From: a bacterium | GTDB taxonomy: Bacteria > Omnitrophota > Gorgyraeia > Zapsychrales > Zapsychraceae | Assembly: GCA_030429765.1 (NCBI GenBank) | Contig: JAUIER010000014.1 | Location: 42,694-106,693, forward strand | Length of the DNA: 64,000 nt | Reading direction: 5' to 3' | In this document: positions 26,490 to 37,158 of the stretch, piece after piece | How positions within the stretch are numbered: position 1 is the stretch's first letter | How the letters are laid out: each line of letters opens with the position of its first letter | Program-made: the position numbers and the translations under genes | The notes under the pieces: generated by a model | The model's database searches: none | The model's input: only the letters and a program-made list of their open reading frames with translations | Told to the model about the DNA's origin: nothing

Positions 26490-27116
26490 ATGAAAAACGC
26501 TCTTCTGCTGTTATTTTGCCTTGGCTTTATGTCCGGTTGCGCGTCCACCCGCCAATACTCCGAACCCATGTCGGATCTGCGACGGCAGCAGACGGCGGCG
26601 TACATGTCTGAATTTGTCTCGGGCTCGTTTCGTTCCTACTACACCAATATCGGAAAGGCATTGGAAAACGCGCTGAATAAACTTCCTGAGGATGTGTTTG
26701 CCGAGGTGACCGACCGGCGCAGCCCGGTTATCTTTATCAACTCTGTAACCAGCGGCATCGCGCGCTACGCCAACGGGATGGAATTCCACTTTCGCCCCGA
26801 TGATAAACCGGCCTTACAAGATGGATTTTATTTGATCGTCCTCGGCGATCAAATGAACAATTTTGATGATGTCTCGGCGATTGAAGGCGTTATCCTGCAT
26901 GAAATCGCGCATGACTACCTGAAACATTTACGCGCGCCGAAACACAATTGTGAAATGGAACGTGAGGCCAATCGATTGGTGATGTCGTGGGGTTATGAGC
27001 CGGAATACCGGGCGGCCTCCGACGCGTTTGGCGCGAAAAAAACCGGCGACAGCCCATGCGCCGATTATTTTGCTAAAAAAGAAATGGAAGAAAAATTACG
27101 CGGTTCCAAAGAGTAA
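26490..27116 (+). CDS. HExxH lipoprotein, putative metallopeptidase
   Basis: A 208-residue protein beginning MKNALLLLFCLGFMSGCAST, with lipobox MSGC, so an outer- or inner-membrane lipoprotein. The zinc motif HEIAH lies in GVILHEIAHDYLKHLRAP, followed by CEMEREANRLVMSWGY, where the Glu of EREAN is a plausible third metal ligand. This is the gluzincin pattern of M48-like peptidases. A GTG at 26484 is possible, but ATG 26490 fits the leaderless promoter. It shares its design with the lipoprotein at 38404-39069, and the two flank the giant-protein region. The substrate is unknown. It converges on the giant gene with adjacent ends. Confidence 0.8.
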   Translation: MKNALLLLFCLGFMSGCASTRQYSEPMSDLRRQQTAAYMSEFVSGSFRSYYTNIGKALENALNKLPEDVFAEVTDRRSPVIFINSVTSGIARYANGMEFHFRPDDKPALQDGFYLIVLGDQMNNFDDVSAIEGVILHEIAHDYLKHLRAPKHNCEMEREANRLVMSWGYEPEYRAASDAFGAKKTGDSPCADYFAKKEMEEKLRGSKE

Positions 27117-30100
27117 TTACGCCGCCAATGATTCATGCCAAAGCCACTCACTGCGTGCTTCGGACAACAAATCAATTTCGCCTTCATCATAATCCGGACG
27201 ACCTTCGACGGTCTTGAGAGTCCCATCACGGTTGAGCCCCAGCAACGGGAACAACGTCGGCAACGGCTGAACATTTATAATCACCGGCACCACACCTTTA
27301 ATCATCTCGGGCTGAATTCCTTGAAGCGTTTCCGGTGCGACATCAAACTCGAAGCGTGAACCTGTCTCGGTTAGCTCAGCATTATTCATGTTGAAATCGA
27401 TCCCCCCCAGCGCTTCATCGTCGCTGATCATAGCGCGGTCGCGTCGCTGCTGTTGAAAATAGGCACCAGGACTTCTAATTCTAGAATCCGTAAGAAAGAG
27501 AAGCCCTCGTAACAGTGTAGGCTCATCTAGATACTCCCCAACTTGCATTTTTTGAGTAAAATTCGGCCCACTCCAACCTCGAGCCACAATCACTTGATTC
27601 AATCTTGATACACTTCTCTGATCCAAAGTTTCTGAGGTAACTGCGGCAAAAGTTAATGCGTGTAAGGAGGCATGTTCTCCCAATTCTGAGTGCACCAGCT
27701 CGTACCCTTCATGAACTTTATACACCCCAAGAAAACGCATTGTCTCTTCTATTTCAGCTCTAACCGACTGAAAATTCTCAGAATTAAGCTGAGCATTCAA
27801 TCGCTGCAATTCCTCAATTGCTTGCCCCTCCCAAACTTCATTCAGGTATTTCAGCTTCTGATACATGGCTATCATCTCCAGATCAACCAATAACCCGATG
27901 TATAGCGTAAAATCTTCGTCAGACAATTGATCTACTCTGCTTTCAAGCTCTGCAACAATTCTTAGCCTATCTTGGTTAAAGCTGATATCCTCAAACACAG
28001 AGGCCGACCTGAGCAAAATCGCATTTGCTAGATAACCGAAGCCAGGATCTACAGCTTCCAATTCACGTAAATCACCAATAAGCTCCATATCCAATTGAAC
28101 ATTGAGATGAGCTCCGGAGATCCGTGCTCTTAAAGCCGAACTACTATTGAATAGCGAGACTTCATCTGAATCAAGAAAGGAATCCGTCGGAATATGCCGA
28201 GCTTCAGAAACCATTAGGCGCAACCTTTCGTCTTGACTAACAGTCGGATCCGCTAATGCTTCTTCGACAAAAGTCTGATACTGCTCCCATCGATTTATGA
28301 TAAAAGGCGGGGGTACGGTTGAAACCCTAGGATCTCCATATTTCTCCAATTCATCCGTGCCAGTAAACTCGTTAACAAGCCAAGGAGCCATAAGCACTAC
28401 TAATCCTACTCCCCCGATCAGAATTACTCGCCTTCGCGTCATCCTTGGCAAATATTTTCGTTTTGTTTTGTTCGCATTTTCCTCACCCGACATCGCACTG
28501 TCCACGGTAATATTCTTCCAGTCCGACCCCATCGCCTCATCAACAACCTTATCGATCTGCAGCAAATTGTTTCCTGGCTTCGATGTAATCGCTTTAAATC
28601 GATCCACATGTCCCTGCAGTCGATTACCAATGTCATCATTGCCTTCACGCTTGAATTTGTCGGCTGACTTTTGATAATAACTGAGCGCATCCTGTCGTCC
28701 CTGGGCATTCAAATTTTCATAAACGGTATCCATTGCCGCAGCCGCCTGCTGACGAATGTCTTCATTGGGGTTCTGCGCGACGATCCATTCCAGATAGTTG
28801 ATGTTACTGAGCGGCGCTGGATAACTGGTTAGCCACTTCACCAATGATTGAATTTGCTCCGATGTGATATTCTGAGGCGTAATGGACTGTTTTTGAATCG
28901 CATGAAATACGCGGTACGCTTCAGTGGCCAGCCCAAAGGCCGCATCAATTTCTTCTAGATACGTATCAAGAGCGAAACCGGCCAGATAATTAAGGAATCC
29001 CGACCGTGCGGGTTTCAATGACATAACATTATAAACCCCTTCCGTCCACTCTCCCGTGGTTTCGGATTTTTCATAAAATGTTATGTCGGTATCGACTTGA
29101 AGTTCAAACTTGGCTTGGCTTTGCGCGTTGAAACCCTCTATGAAATGCTCAAGAAACTTCCTGAGATAATCAAAATCTTCCCGGTGCTGAGGTGTCTCCA
29201 TGAACGTACTTGTGTCCATCGCATAGACGATCACCTGTTTAACCTTGGCCTCCCCCCGGGTCTTCTTGAATGAGTATAAATTCTTACGGCTTTTGGCCAG
29301 CGTCGACAGGGCCGGGGTCATCCACTCTTTCTCAGCCAGGCGTGCCTGCATCAGGGCCTGATAACTTGCTACGATAAGCCGCTGTGACAATGCCGCAACC
29401 ATCGCTTGATCGGCATCAACTTCCTGGATGATGCGCCCTTGAGGCCCAAAGGTCAGGCGCTTGTCACCGACCACAACACTGAGCTCACTCTCTAATGCGA
29501 TCTTCATCGCCGCTATATTTTTGGCAACATGTTCGGCAATCAAGTACCCGTCTTTGCGCATCTTACGGACCAACCTGTCTCGATCGCGCGCCAATTGACG
29601 CTCATCTTTGTCAACACCGGCCTTATCACGCGCTTCATAAATCTCGGCTTTGCGGTTCCCCCGCGCGTTAGCCAAAATAACGCCGGCCTCCGTCGGGTTC
29701 AGTCCTTTCGCTGTATAGAGCTCCATAACCATGATTTTGTTGCGGCGAATATTTTCCTCGATAGTTTCATATAAACCGACTTTGATTTCGTCCAGTGGAT
29801 CGGCAAATTCAAACACGCCATCAAAGGGAACCTCTGGATGGTTGCTCGACAAAACCCGCCCTTGTTCGTTTAGGACAACTCTATAATTGCCCCACAACAC
29901 CTGACGTTCAATTCGACCCACCCGGTATGGCAATTCATCACCGCGATGATAAAGCTTACCATCAATCGGATCGAGATTGGCGCGGACACGGATATCATCC
30001 ACATCAGACCCTACGACAAAACCGTTGTGCAGGATGACCCGACCCAGTTTATTGGCCCCATCTGTGTCGTACAGATCCAGGACCTCATTGACCTCGGCAT

Positions 30101-33100
30101 TCACATCTGTCGAAACAGTTGTCTCGCCGCTTCGCAGCACAATCTCGCGCAGTTCGCGGACAGTTGCCTTGTGCTTCAATAAATCTTCTGTTGTTGAGGC
30201 AATTACGCCACCGGGGTTGTTCACTGCGCCGCTGCCGGCAAAAATCCCCAACTTATGAAGTAATTCTTCCATGTGGATGAATCCATTATTGCCTCCCTCA
30301 TCGATCATGAATGGTACACCTCTAGCTTTTTCTTGATCGGCCCGACTGATCGCTAGCTGCAGGGCTTCTTCGAAATTATCCTCATCTAAATCAAGACCTA
30401 AATCCGACACCGGGATAGCCGTGTAATCGTCAAACAGGTCGCCACGATGAATCGGGAGCATATAAATACTGCCATGAATGCGCTCGCCTTCGGCATTAAA
30501 TTTATCGCCATGGATCAACCCGCCCATAGCCGCCGGAACAAGCAGATCACTGGGTACAATTCTAAAGTCCATGATGTTTCCAACGATCACATTCGGATCC
30601 GTATCACCAGGATCCTTCCTGGCCACGATATGCTGTACCTCGTCAGAGGCCGGCATCCATTCCAGAACATTTCGATCACCTGGTTGAATATTGTTGAGAT
30701 CAAGCAGCTCCTTGACGCTAAAACCTTCCGGCTTATAAACACCTCCATTGACATCCGAGATAGCCACGACCTTGTATCCCCGTCGGGCAAATTTCAGCGC
30801 CTGAGATCCGCCGACGTCGCCCGCACCGACAATCGTAACCCTTACATCCTGCGGATCAATTCCCATGTACTCCAGCTGAGTCTCATTACTGATCACCGCT
30901 CCGTGACCGGTTACGGCTAGGGCTACGTGCGACAAGGCGCCGACACGTGAAGATCCGCCAGTCGCGCCGGATCCGATGATCTTTTGAATTTCCTCAACCA
31001 GATTCTGATTAAACACCTTTTCGATAATGAATGATCCGTTAACCCCGCCCCGCGGCAAAGCCAATAATAGCCGTTTGCGCATCTCATTGATCAACGCGCC
31101 GTTTAAAAATTTACGACCCAAGCGGGATTCGATTTTACGCAGTTCACGTCCATACTCTGCTAATGAACTTAATTTTTCAACCTTGACACCAGACGCGCGC
31201 ATTTCCTTGATCTCATTCTTGAGATGATCAACATACCGTTGAGTAATACGCCCGATGATAAGCTCCATATCGGTCGGCGACATGCCCACATCCGGTCCCG
31301 CCACATAATTGTCCATGAGCAGAATATCTACAATGGCCTCCGCCCATTTGGCAAAATGCTCGTCTTTCAACGAAAGGGCATCCTGACTGATCCCGACTAC
31401 CGTTTTACCGCCGGCAAAGTGTAAACCAGCGAGGACGTTTTTGGAATACTGTGATGTCGACAGGTTGTTGGCATCTTCATAGGCCCCCGTAAAAATCTCA
31501 TACGCCGAATCATCGATCGTCTTGTCCCCGCGAGCCTGCGGACTGGAATTCCGTACACCACCCTTGCTATCTTCGGCCGTACTAATGTCAACCAGCTGTG
31601 TAATCCCATAAAACCGGTCGGGTGAATATACAAACACAATCACTTTTCGCATCTCGAATCCGGTCAGACGGGCACCGTCAAACCAGATACCAATCGGATC
31701 GCCGTCTTGACGCAGCACCGTTTCAGCTGTGGTCCGCCGAACCGATTGAATCCCCCGCTTGAAGAAATCTTCCAGCCAGCCTTGTTCCACGGACGCGATC
31801 ATTTCCAGAACACTCTTCTCATCGACGTCGCCTTCTAGATAATCGATAAACGCCCGGGCGATGTCTGGATTCTGCACCAACTCGACACGCGCCTGAATCC
31901 CATTGAACAGCTCACCATCCAGCCGGTTTTTTTCATAATGGGACAGCATCTCCAGAAATTGCGAAACACCCAGAAGAATGTCCAGCTTCTGAAGCGGAAC
32001 ATCTGGTAAAACCTCGGACAGACCGGAACGCTCCATCTTCTGAAAACGCTGATCTTTTAAGTACTCCATTGCTTGCGGACTGGCCTCCAAAACTTTCTTG
32101 GGCTGGCGTTTGATTCCTGCCTCTTCAATCGATCCGCGGGAGGCTTTGGAGGATGTTTCAGGGGCAACCGGAGCCGCCTCAGGTATCACCATATCGCCTT
32201 CCTGCCGATCAAATCTTTGGCCTAGGTCACTGCTCTTTAAAATTTTTCGGGCCCGTCGAGCACTGTCCAGCTGACTCAAGGCGCCGGCAAATGAACCGGT
32301 TCTTGCCGCCTTCATGTCAATTCGATTTAACTCCGAGCGCACCGTGGCCGGCATACGCTCTTCAAGCCGCCCTTCCTTATTAAAGACATACGTCTTACCA
32401 TCAAGTTCGATCTGTAGATCACTCGCGGCGACCATTCGTTTCACCGCAATCTTTTTGGCTATGTAGGATGGAAAATAGAAACCTTTGTTCTTGAGATGAT
32501 CGACAATACTGGCGACCGCCTCGGCAATCGGCCCTTCATTCATCGATTCAAATCGATGTTTGGTATTACTGATCACGTCGATGACACGCTGGGCCGCCTC
32601 CGTTGGAGTCATTCCGCGATTAACCAGCTCCATGACCATCGTGTTGACTCGGTAGGCTATACCATAAATATCTGAGTAGGCTGTGGTCTTCAATTCATCC
32701 AGCGGATTAATGTATTCGTAAGTCTCTCCCACCTGTAAATCGGGATGATTGCTTTCGAGGATTTCGCCCTCACGATTCATCACGACCGTCTTATTCCCCC
32801 ACATAATCGTCCGCTTCATCGACTTAACCCGATAACCGATATCGATGCCCTGACTATGAATGACGTTACCGCTAATCGTCAGTGAAAGCCGCAAGGCAAT
32901 ATCGTCGATGCTCGAAAATTCAACCTTTCCGTTTGAAAGGACAATCTCTCCGACTTGTCGGGTTCCGTTCTGATTGGTCACGACAATTCGTTCATTGATC
33001 TGCGTATCGCTGCTGCTGACCACATCACCAATGTGCTCGTTTTTGGAACGGAAGATAATTTTCTTGAGCTCGTCTTCGGTAAATTTATGACGAATATAAT

Positions 33101-36100
33101 CTTCGAGGTACGTCGCGTAAGCGCCCCCCAGTCCGATGGTGGTTGCCTTAAAGGCCATGATGCCGCGCTCGTCCAGCTCGTCGTCCAGCCCTTCAAACGC
33201 ATTAAATCCCGCCTCAATAAAGACCAAAGGATTCCGATCTTTGGCATCCTCCCGTCCCCGTAACGATTCAATATTCTCCTGCGTCAGCTGTAACCCGCGG
33301 GCGGCCGACACCAGCACATCCAAGTCCACGACAGATTGGTCCATAATCGCGTCATCGGACCAGTGATAGACAACCCCCTCTTCTTCCGGCAACCATTCCA
33401 ACACATTGCGGCCGATCAATTCACTGGCATTCAACTCCTGCAGTTCCGATACGGTAAACCCTTCGGGCTTGTAAACCGTTCCATTGATATCCTTGATGGC
33501 AACGACAGAATATCCGGCCCGTCGTAAAAGCAAGGCTAAATTGGCCCCCATAGCCGCCCCCATAACACCGACTTTCATCTGACTTCGATCCATTTCGTTG
33601 AAGTCAGGCCGGGATTCTAGTTCCTGCATAATCCGCTCGATACTCATCGCCGCACTGAAGGCCGGCAAAGCCCATTCCTGAATCGAAACTTCATCACCCC
33701 GCGACAAACTTCCCGTGGCTGATGCCCCGATAATGCGTGAAATATCATCCTTGAGGCGCGATCCAAATAACTGCACAATCGATGTTCCACCGTTTTGCTG
33801 ACCAAGCCAGGCCGAGGCAATCACATGTTCCCGTAGATGATTGATCAACGGGTTTTGAATATAACTGAGGTTGTCCGGATCGGCACTCTCTATTTCAAAC
33901 AGCAAACCGGCATAGTCAACCGGATTGATTTGAGTCAGATCTTCATTTCCGGTGTGTCGTTTAATCGCATTGAGTTCGGCCTGCAAGTGCTGAACGTAAC
34001 GCTTCTCTATCGTATGGGCAATGAGTTCCTGTTCGGATGATGACAGTCCAGACTCCGTCCCGATCAAGTACTTGGAAGCTAGCCCGACATCGACCATAGA
34101 ACGGGCTAAACCTTCTAGTAACTCAGGTTTGATTCCTTCCGCGCCGGGATGCACAACCATAAGCGTCTTGGCCCCGCCGGCATAGGTTTGGGCCGCGACA
34201 TTTCGCGCATATTTGGAACGGCTGATCAAATCCACCTCATCAAAGGCCGATTCAAAAAACTCCAATGCGACGGTGTCAGAAGGCTCTTCAAATCCGTCGG
34301 CATCCATGCTCAGCGGAATCTTATAACGAATCCCGCCCTGCACCATTTCGGTTACGGTCTCTTCATGGTCCACAATCTGTGTCAGCGCATAGAAATAACC
34401 GGGACGATAGAAAAATACCAACTCTTTGACCTGAAAATCTCTGGTCAGTCCGTAGCCGTCAAAGACTACGCCCACCGGATCATTATCAACCGGATTCACC
34501 AGGTTGACCGTGGTCGACTGAACTTGCTTGATCCCTCGCGCAAACAAGACTTTCAGCCAGTTGGTATCCGATTGACGGATCAAGGTGTCGATATATTCCT
34601 CATTCTTATCGTCTTTGAGATACTTCAGAAAGGCCTCGGCGATCTCAGGATTTTCAGCCAGCTCACGCCGGGCCTCGATCCCGTCAAAGCGAGTGCGACC
34701 TTCGCTGCTGGAATATATTTCCAGGAACTGTGTAACAGCGAGCAGTAAATCTTTTTCCCTGGCCGACACATTAGGCAAGGCCTCATCTAGCCCACTGCGG
34801 CTATTGCGCTGGAATCGGATATCGCGCGCGAACGTCGCCGCTTGTATCTGTCGTATTTCGTAGGAATCTGACCTCTGTGTACCGGGGGACTGGATATCAT
34901 TGATCCGGGCCGTCATCGATGTGACCGCGGCCTGGTAAGCGTCGGAATCCTCGATCAAATCACTGGCGATGACCTTGACCAATTCCCGTCCAAGCGCTAC
35001 TTGTTTGTCCTGATCACTTTCCATATCAAAGAAGTAAGGATGAACGATAAGTGTCTTCCGATAAGGATTGGCATCAACCACCGGAACATTTCCATCCGGG
35101 GACAGCAGCAGACTGGTTGTGGTGATTTTCTTACGAGTGTCAATTGTATCGGTCGTGAGGTTAAACCTTATTTGGTAGGAGCCCGGTTGCGGATCGTCCT
35201 TGATACTCAGTCGTTCAAGCACCAACTCAAGCTGACGCTTGATTTCATCAGCCCACGCCTGATGCTGAACCCTGGCGGTTGTGGCTTTTACAGCAACTTG
35301 ACCATCGCTGATCTCAATCTCAGTGACAATCCCGACAATAGGCCGCAAGGGTTCGTATGTAGCTAGATTCTCAGCTGGTACGATGTAGTCGCTGAGCATT
35401 GCCTCATCGACCGCGACGATATCGACGGTGAAATTGGTATGATGGACTTTGACGGCATACGCGCCAGAGGTCTCGAGGAGAAACTGCGCCATGGTGATAT
35501 CTTCTTCATCGATTTGACTGAACAAGCCCATATCGCCGCCTTGCTCGACGATTCGGCGTTCGATATCAAACCGAACTTCTTCCCGGCTGGGAATTGACTC
35601 AACCTCCCTGGGTGTAATAATAATCGACTGATTATCGAAGGAGACGCGCACACTGTATCCACCGACTTCATCTGTATATTTTCGGGCATCCAGGACATTC
35701 TGATCGGTCACCCAATCCGCGGCCGCGGTGTCGCCGCCTTGACGGAAGATCCGGGTTTGAATCTCTAATCTGAGACTTTGATCTACCGGATTGGCCACCG
35801 ACTCCCCATCTTCAACCACAACCCGTAAGTGATCGGGTTTAGCTGAAACCATGGCGCCGTCGGTATCGCGAAGTCCCGCATACGTGGACACCGCCGCAAA
35901 TGAACGTGTCCGCGCCTGCTCGATCAAGGCCGGAGATAATCCCTCCTGAAGCTTCTCATCCGACAACTGGGCCATATCCAACCCACCGGAGAAGTATTTA
36001 CGCGGCACCGATTGACGGGTTACCGGATCCACATCCTCACGGATATAATTGAAAACACCTTTCTTGAAGGCGGACATATACTGCGCATAGATCTTCTCTT

Positions 36101-37025
36101 TGACATCGACATCGCCCGATTCCACACCGTCGATCTTGTTTTGATCGACATATACTTGTCCCAAGATGCTTTGCCGGAGATTTTTCTTGTACCACGCGGC
36201 GAGAATCAGTGAATGATACATCTGACGAAGCGGCGCGAAATTTTCCCCGGTATTGATTTCCCGTTCGATCTCCGGGATCAGTACTTCTTTGACAATTTCA
36301 GATGAGACGCCGGATACAATATCCTTACCGGCTTCAGACCCTTCGAGGGCGGAATGATGCTTGAGCGCCAAATAGTCCTCTTCCAGCATGACACGCAATC
36401 GACTCTCTGATACAAACACATGCCCCTCGTTGACAAAAACAACCGCTTGGTCAGGCACGATCCAGATCTTGTTAAATGTATTCATGGGAATATCGGTGGT
36501 GCCGAATTCACTGTGAGCTTTGCGGTGCACCCGCGACCAGAATTCACGGCCGAGTTCATCTTCGGGATACATCAATGAGGCGCTTAATTGTTTAAGGAGA
36601 TAGTCCTGAGCCAGCATGTCGCGGCCCATCGCGGTATAACTAAGGGGTTCGGCGATAATCCGATTTTGTTCGTAAGGGGATAAATTGACCCACATCTGAT
36701 CTTCGGGGACAGTCAGTGCGGCAAAAAAGTAATTGATGAGCTTTTGTGATTCGGCTTGAAAATGATCGCCGGAAACCAACTGGTCTCCCCGGTCGATCAA
36801 AAAGTCGATGTGTAATGGATCGGTCCGGTCTAAACGCATGCCGGTCATAATCGGCGGCGTGAACACCGGACTCGGAGTCACGAGAACTCCCGGGGCCGGC
36901 AGCAACGCCGTTCGGGCGTAGGCCAACTGCGGAGCGATCAGACTGCTTGAAAAGCTGATCATCATCGCCCAGATCAGGATCCGGAACACGATGTGTTGTT
37001 TCTGTTTGCGCACAAAAGATGTCAT
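27117..37025 (-). CDS. Giant exported protein with two tandem GDH-like modules
   Basis: A 3302-residue protein. A signal peptide/TM (FRILIWAMMISFSSSLIAPQ) precedes an N-terminal domain (about 60-340: PEDQMWVNLSPYEQNRII, GRDMLAQDYLLKQL, NTFNKIWIVPDQ, KYFSGG) that I associate with large Omnitrophota proteins. Two roughly 850-residue modules follow at about 737-1580 and 1662-2545. Each has a preface (GLDEALPNV / GLSEVLPDV), a glutamate/leucine dehydrogenase-like dimerisation segment (GGAKT / AGGKT; YVAGPDVGMSPTDME in copy 2) and a Rossmann part (VGVMGAAMGANLALLLRRAGY near 1150; VTIVGAGDVGGSQALKFARRGY near 2060). Both Rossmann parts continue with DxNGxVYKPEGF. A region near 2565-2660 is unassigned. 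A second TM, TRRRVILIGGVGLVVLMAPW, lies near 2865. The C-terminal end has GGIDFN and PVIINVQPLPTLFPLLGL. Whether it is enzymatic is unknown. Confidence 0.9.
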   Translation of the reverse strand: MTSFVRKQKQHIVFRILIWAMMISFSSSLIAPQLAYARTALLPAPGVLVTPSPVFTPPIMTGMRLDRTDPLHIDFLIDRGDQLVSGDHFQAESQKLINYFFAALTVPEDQMWVNLSPYEQNRIIAEPLSYTAMGRDMLAQDYLLKQLSASLMYPEDELGREFWSRVHRKAHSEFGTTDIPMNTFNKIWIVPDQAVVFVNEGHVFVSESRLRVMLEEDYLALKHHSALEGSEAGKDIVSGVSSEIVKEVLIPEIEREINTGENFAPLRQMYHSLILAAWYKKNLRQSILGQVYVDQNKIDGVESGDVDVKEKIYAQYMSAFKKGVFNYIREDVDPVTRQSVPRKYFSGGLDMAQLSDEKLQEGLSPALIEQARTRSFAAVSTYAGLRDTDGAMVSAKPDHLRVVVEDGESVANPVDQSLRLEIQTRIFRQGGDTAAADWVTDQNVLDARKYTDEVGGYSVRVSFDNQSIIITPREVESIPSREEVRFDIERRIVEQGGDMGLFSQIDEEDITMAQFLLETSGAYAVKVHHTNFTVDIVAVDEAMLSDYIVPAENLATYEPLRPIVGIVTEIEISDGQVAVKATTARVQHQAWADEIKRQLELVLERLSIKDDPQPGSYQIRFNLTTDTIDTRKKITTTSLLLSPDGNVPVVDANPYRKTLIVHPYFFDMESDQDKQVALGRELVKVIASDLIEDSDAYQAAVTSMTARINDIQSPGTQRSDSYEIRQIQAATFARDIRFQRNSRSGLDEALPNVSAREKDLLLAVTQFLEIYSSSEGRTRFDGIEARRELAENPEIAEAFLKYLKDDKNEEYIDTLIRQSDTNWLKVLFARGIKQVQSTTVNLVNPVDNDPVGVVFDGYGLTRDFQVKELVFFYRPGYFYALTQIVDHEETVTEMVQGGIRYKIPLSMDADGFEEPSDTVALEFFESAFDEVDLISRSKYARNVAAQTYAGGAKTLMVVHPGAEGIKPELLEGLARSMVDVGLASKYLIGTESGLSSSEQELIAHTIEKRYVQHLQAELNAIKRHTGNEDLTQINPVDYAGLLFEIESADPDNLSYIQNPLINHLREHVIASAWLGQQNGGTSIVQLFGSRLKDDISRIIGASATGSLSRGDEVSIQEWALPAFSAAMSIERIMQELESRPDFNEMDRSQMKVGVMGAAMGANLALLLRRAGYSVVAIKDINGTVYKPEGFTVSELQELNASELIGRNVLEWLPEEEGVVYHWSDDAIMDQSVVDLDVLVSAARGLQLTQENIESLRGREDAKDRNPLVFIEAGFNAFEGLDDELDERGIMAFKATTIGLGGAYATYLEDYIRHKFTEDELKKIIFRSKNEHIGDVVSSSDTQINERIVVTNQNGTRQVGEIVLSNGKVEFSSIDDIALRLSLTISGNVIHSQGIDIGYRVKSMKRTIMWGNKTVVMNREGEILESNHPDLQVGETYEYINPLDELKTTAYSDIYGIAYRVNTMVMELVNRGMTPTEAAQRVIDVISNTKHRFESMNEGPIAEAVASIVDHLKNKGFYFPSYIAKKIAVKRMVAASDLQIELDGKTYVFNKEGRLEERMPATVRSELNRIDMKAARTGSFAGALSQLDSARRARKILKSSDLGQRFDRQEGDMVIPEAAPVAPETSSKASRGSIEEAGIKRQPKKVLEASPQAMEYLKDQRFQKMERSGLSEVLPDVPLQKLDILLGVSQFLEMLSHYEKNRLDGELFNGIQARVELVQNPDIARAFIDYLEGDVDEKSVLEMIASVEQGWLEDFFKRGIQSVRRTTAETVLRQDGDPIGIWFDGARLTGFEMRKVIVFVYSPDRFYGITQLVDISTAEDSKGGVRNSSPQARGDKTIDDSAYEIFTGAYEDANNLSTSQYSKNVLAGLHFAGGKTVVGISQDALSLKDEHFAKWAEAIVDILLMDNYVAGPDVGMSPTDMELIIGRITQRYVDHLKNEIKEMRASGVKVEKLSSLAEYGRELRKIESRLGRKFLNGALINEMRKRLLLALPRGGVNGSFIIEKVFNQNLVEEIQKIIGSGATGGSSRVGALSHVALAVTGHGAVISNETQLEYMGIDPQDVRVTIVGAGDVGGSQALKFARRGYKVVAISDVNGGVYKPEGFSVKELLDLNNIQPGDRNVLEWMPASDEVQHIVARKDPGDTDPNVIVGNIMDFRIVPSDLLVPAAMGGLIHGDKFNAEGERIHGSIYMLPIHRGDLFDDYTAIPVSDLGLDLDEDNFEEALQLAISRADQEKARGVPFMIDEGGNNGFIHMEELLHKLGIFAGSGAVNNPGGVIASTTEDLLKHKATVRELREIVLRSGETTVSTDVNAEVNEVLDLYDTDGANKLGRVILHNGFVVGSDVDDIRVRANLDPIDGKLYHRGDELPYRVGRIERQVLWGNYRVVLNEQGRVLSSNHPEVPFDGVFEFADPLDEIKVGLYETIEENIRRNKIMVMELYTAKGLNPTEAGVILANARGNRKAEIYEARDKAGVDKDERQLARDRDRLVRKMRKDGYLIAEHVAKNIAAMKIALESELSVVVGDKRLTFGPQGRIIQEVDADQAMVAALSQRLIVASYQALMQARLAEKEWMTPALSTLAKSRKNLYSFKKTRGEAKVKQVIVYAMDTSTFMETPQHREDFDYLRKFLEHFIEGFNAQSQAKFELQVDTDITFYEKSETTGEWTEGVYNVMSLKPARSGFLNYLAGFALDTYLEEIDAAFGLATEAYRVFHAIQKQSITPQNITSEQIQSLVKWLTSYPAPLSNINYLEWIVAQNPNEDIRQQAAAAMDTVYENLNAQGRQDALSYYQKSADKFKREGNDDIGNRLQGHVDRFKAITSKPGNNLLQIDKVVDEAMGSDWKNITVDSAMSGEENANKTKRKYLPRMTRRRVILIGGVGLVVLMAPWLVNEFTGTDELEKYGDPRVSTVPPPFIINRWEQYQTFVEEALADPTVSQDERLRLMVSEARHIPTDSFLDSDEVSLFNSSSALRARISGAHLNVQLDMELIGDLRELEAVDPGFGYLANAILLRSASVFEDISFNQDRLRIVAELESRVDQLSDEDFTLYIGLLVDLEMIAMYQKLKYLNEVWEGQAIEELQRLNAQLNSENFQSVRAEIEETMRFLGVYKVHEGYELVHSELGEHASLHALTFAAVTSETLDQRSVSRLNQVIVARGWSGPNFTQKMQVGEYLDEPTLLRGLLFLTDSRIRSPGAYFQQQRRDRAMISDDEALGGIDFNMNNAELTETGSRFEFDVAPETLQGIQPEMIKGVVPVIINVQPLPTLFPLLGLNRDGTLKTVEGRPDYDEGEIDLLSEARSEWLWHESLAA

Positions 37026-37158
37026 AGTATATCCCCTTGAATTGATAGATTTTGCATCAAAAACCCGTCAAACGATATAGGTCTACACTAAAGTTATTTT
37101 GGAAAGTGAATCTTTGGATTGGGGAATTGAAATGAGCGGTCAGATATCCCTCTGAACG

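Noticed and set aside
34149..34748. A 199-codon plus-strand frame inside the giant gene
   Set aside because: It is antisense to the repeated GDH-like module; composition follows the opposite strand's codon pattern.
27117..37025. Possible frameshift or assembly chimera creating a giant gene
   Set aside because: One uninterrupted frame of 3302 codons with a signal peptide at the start, a typical ending and two mutually diverged repeat copies argues for a real gene; chimeric assembly would more likely give identical repeats.
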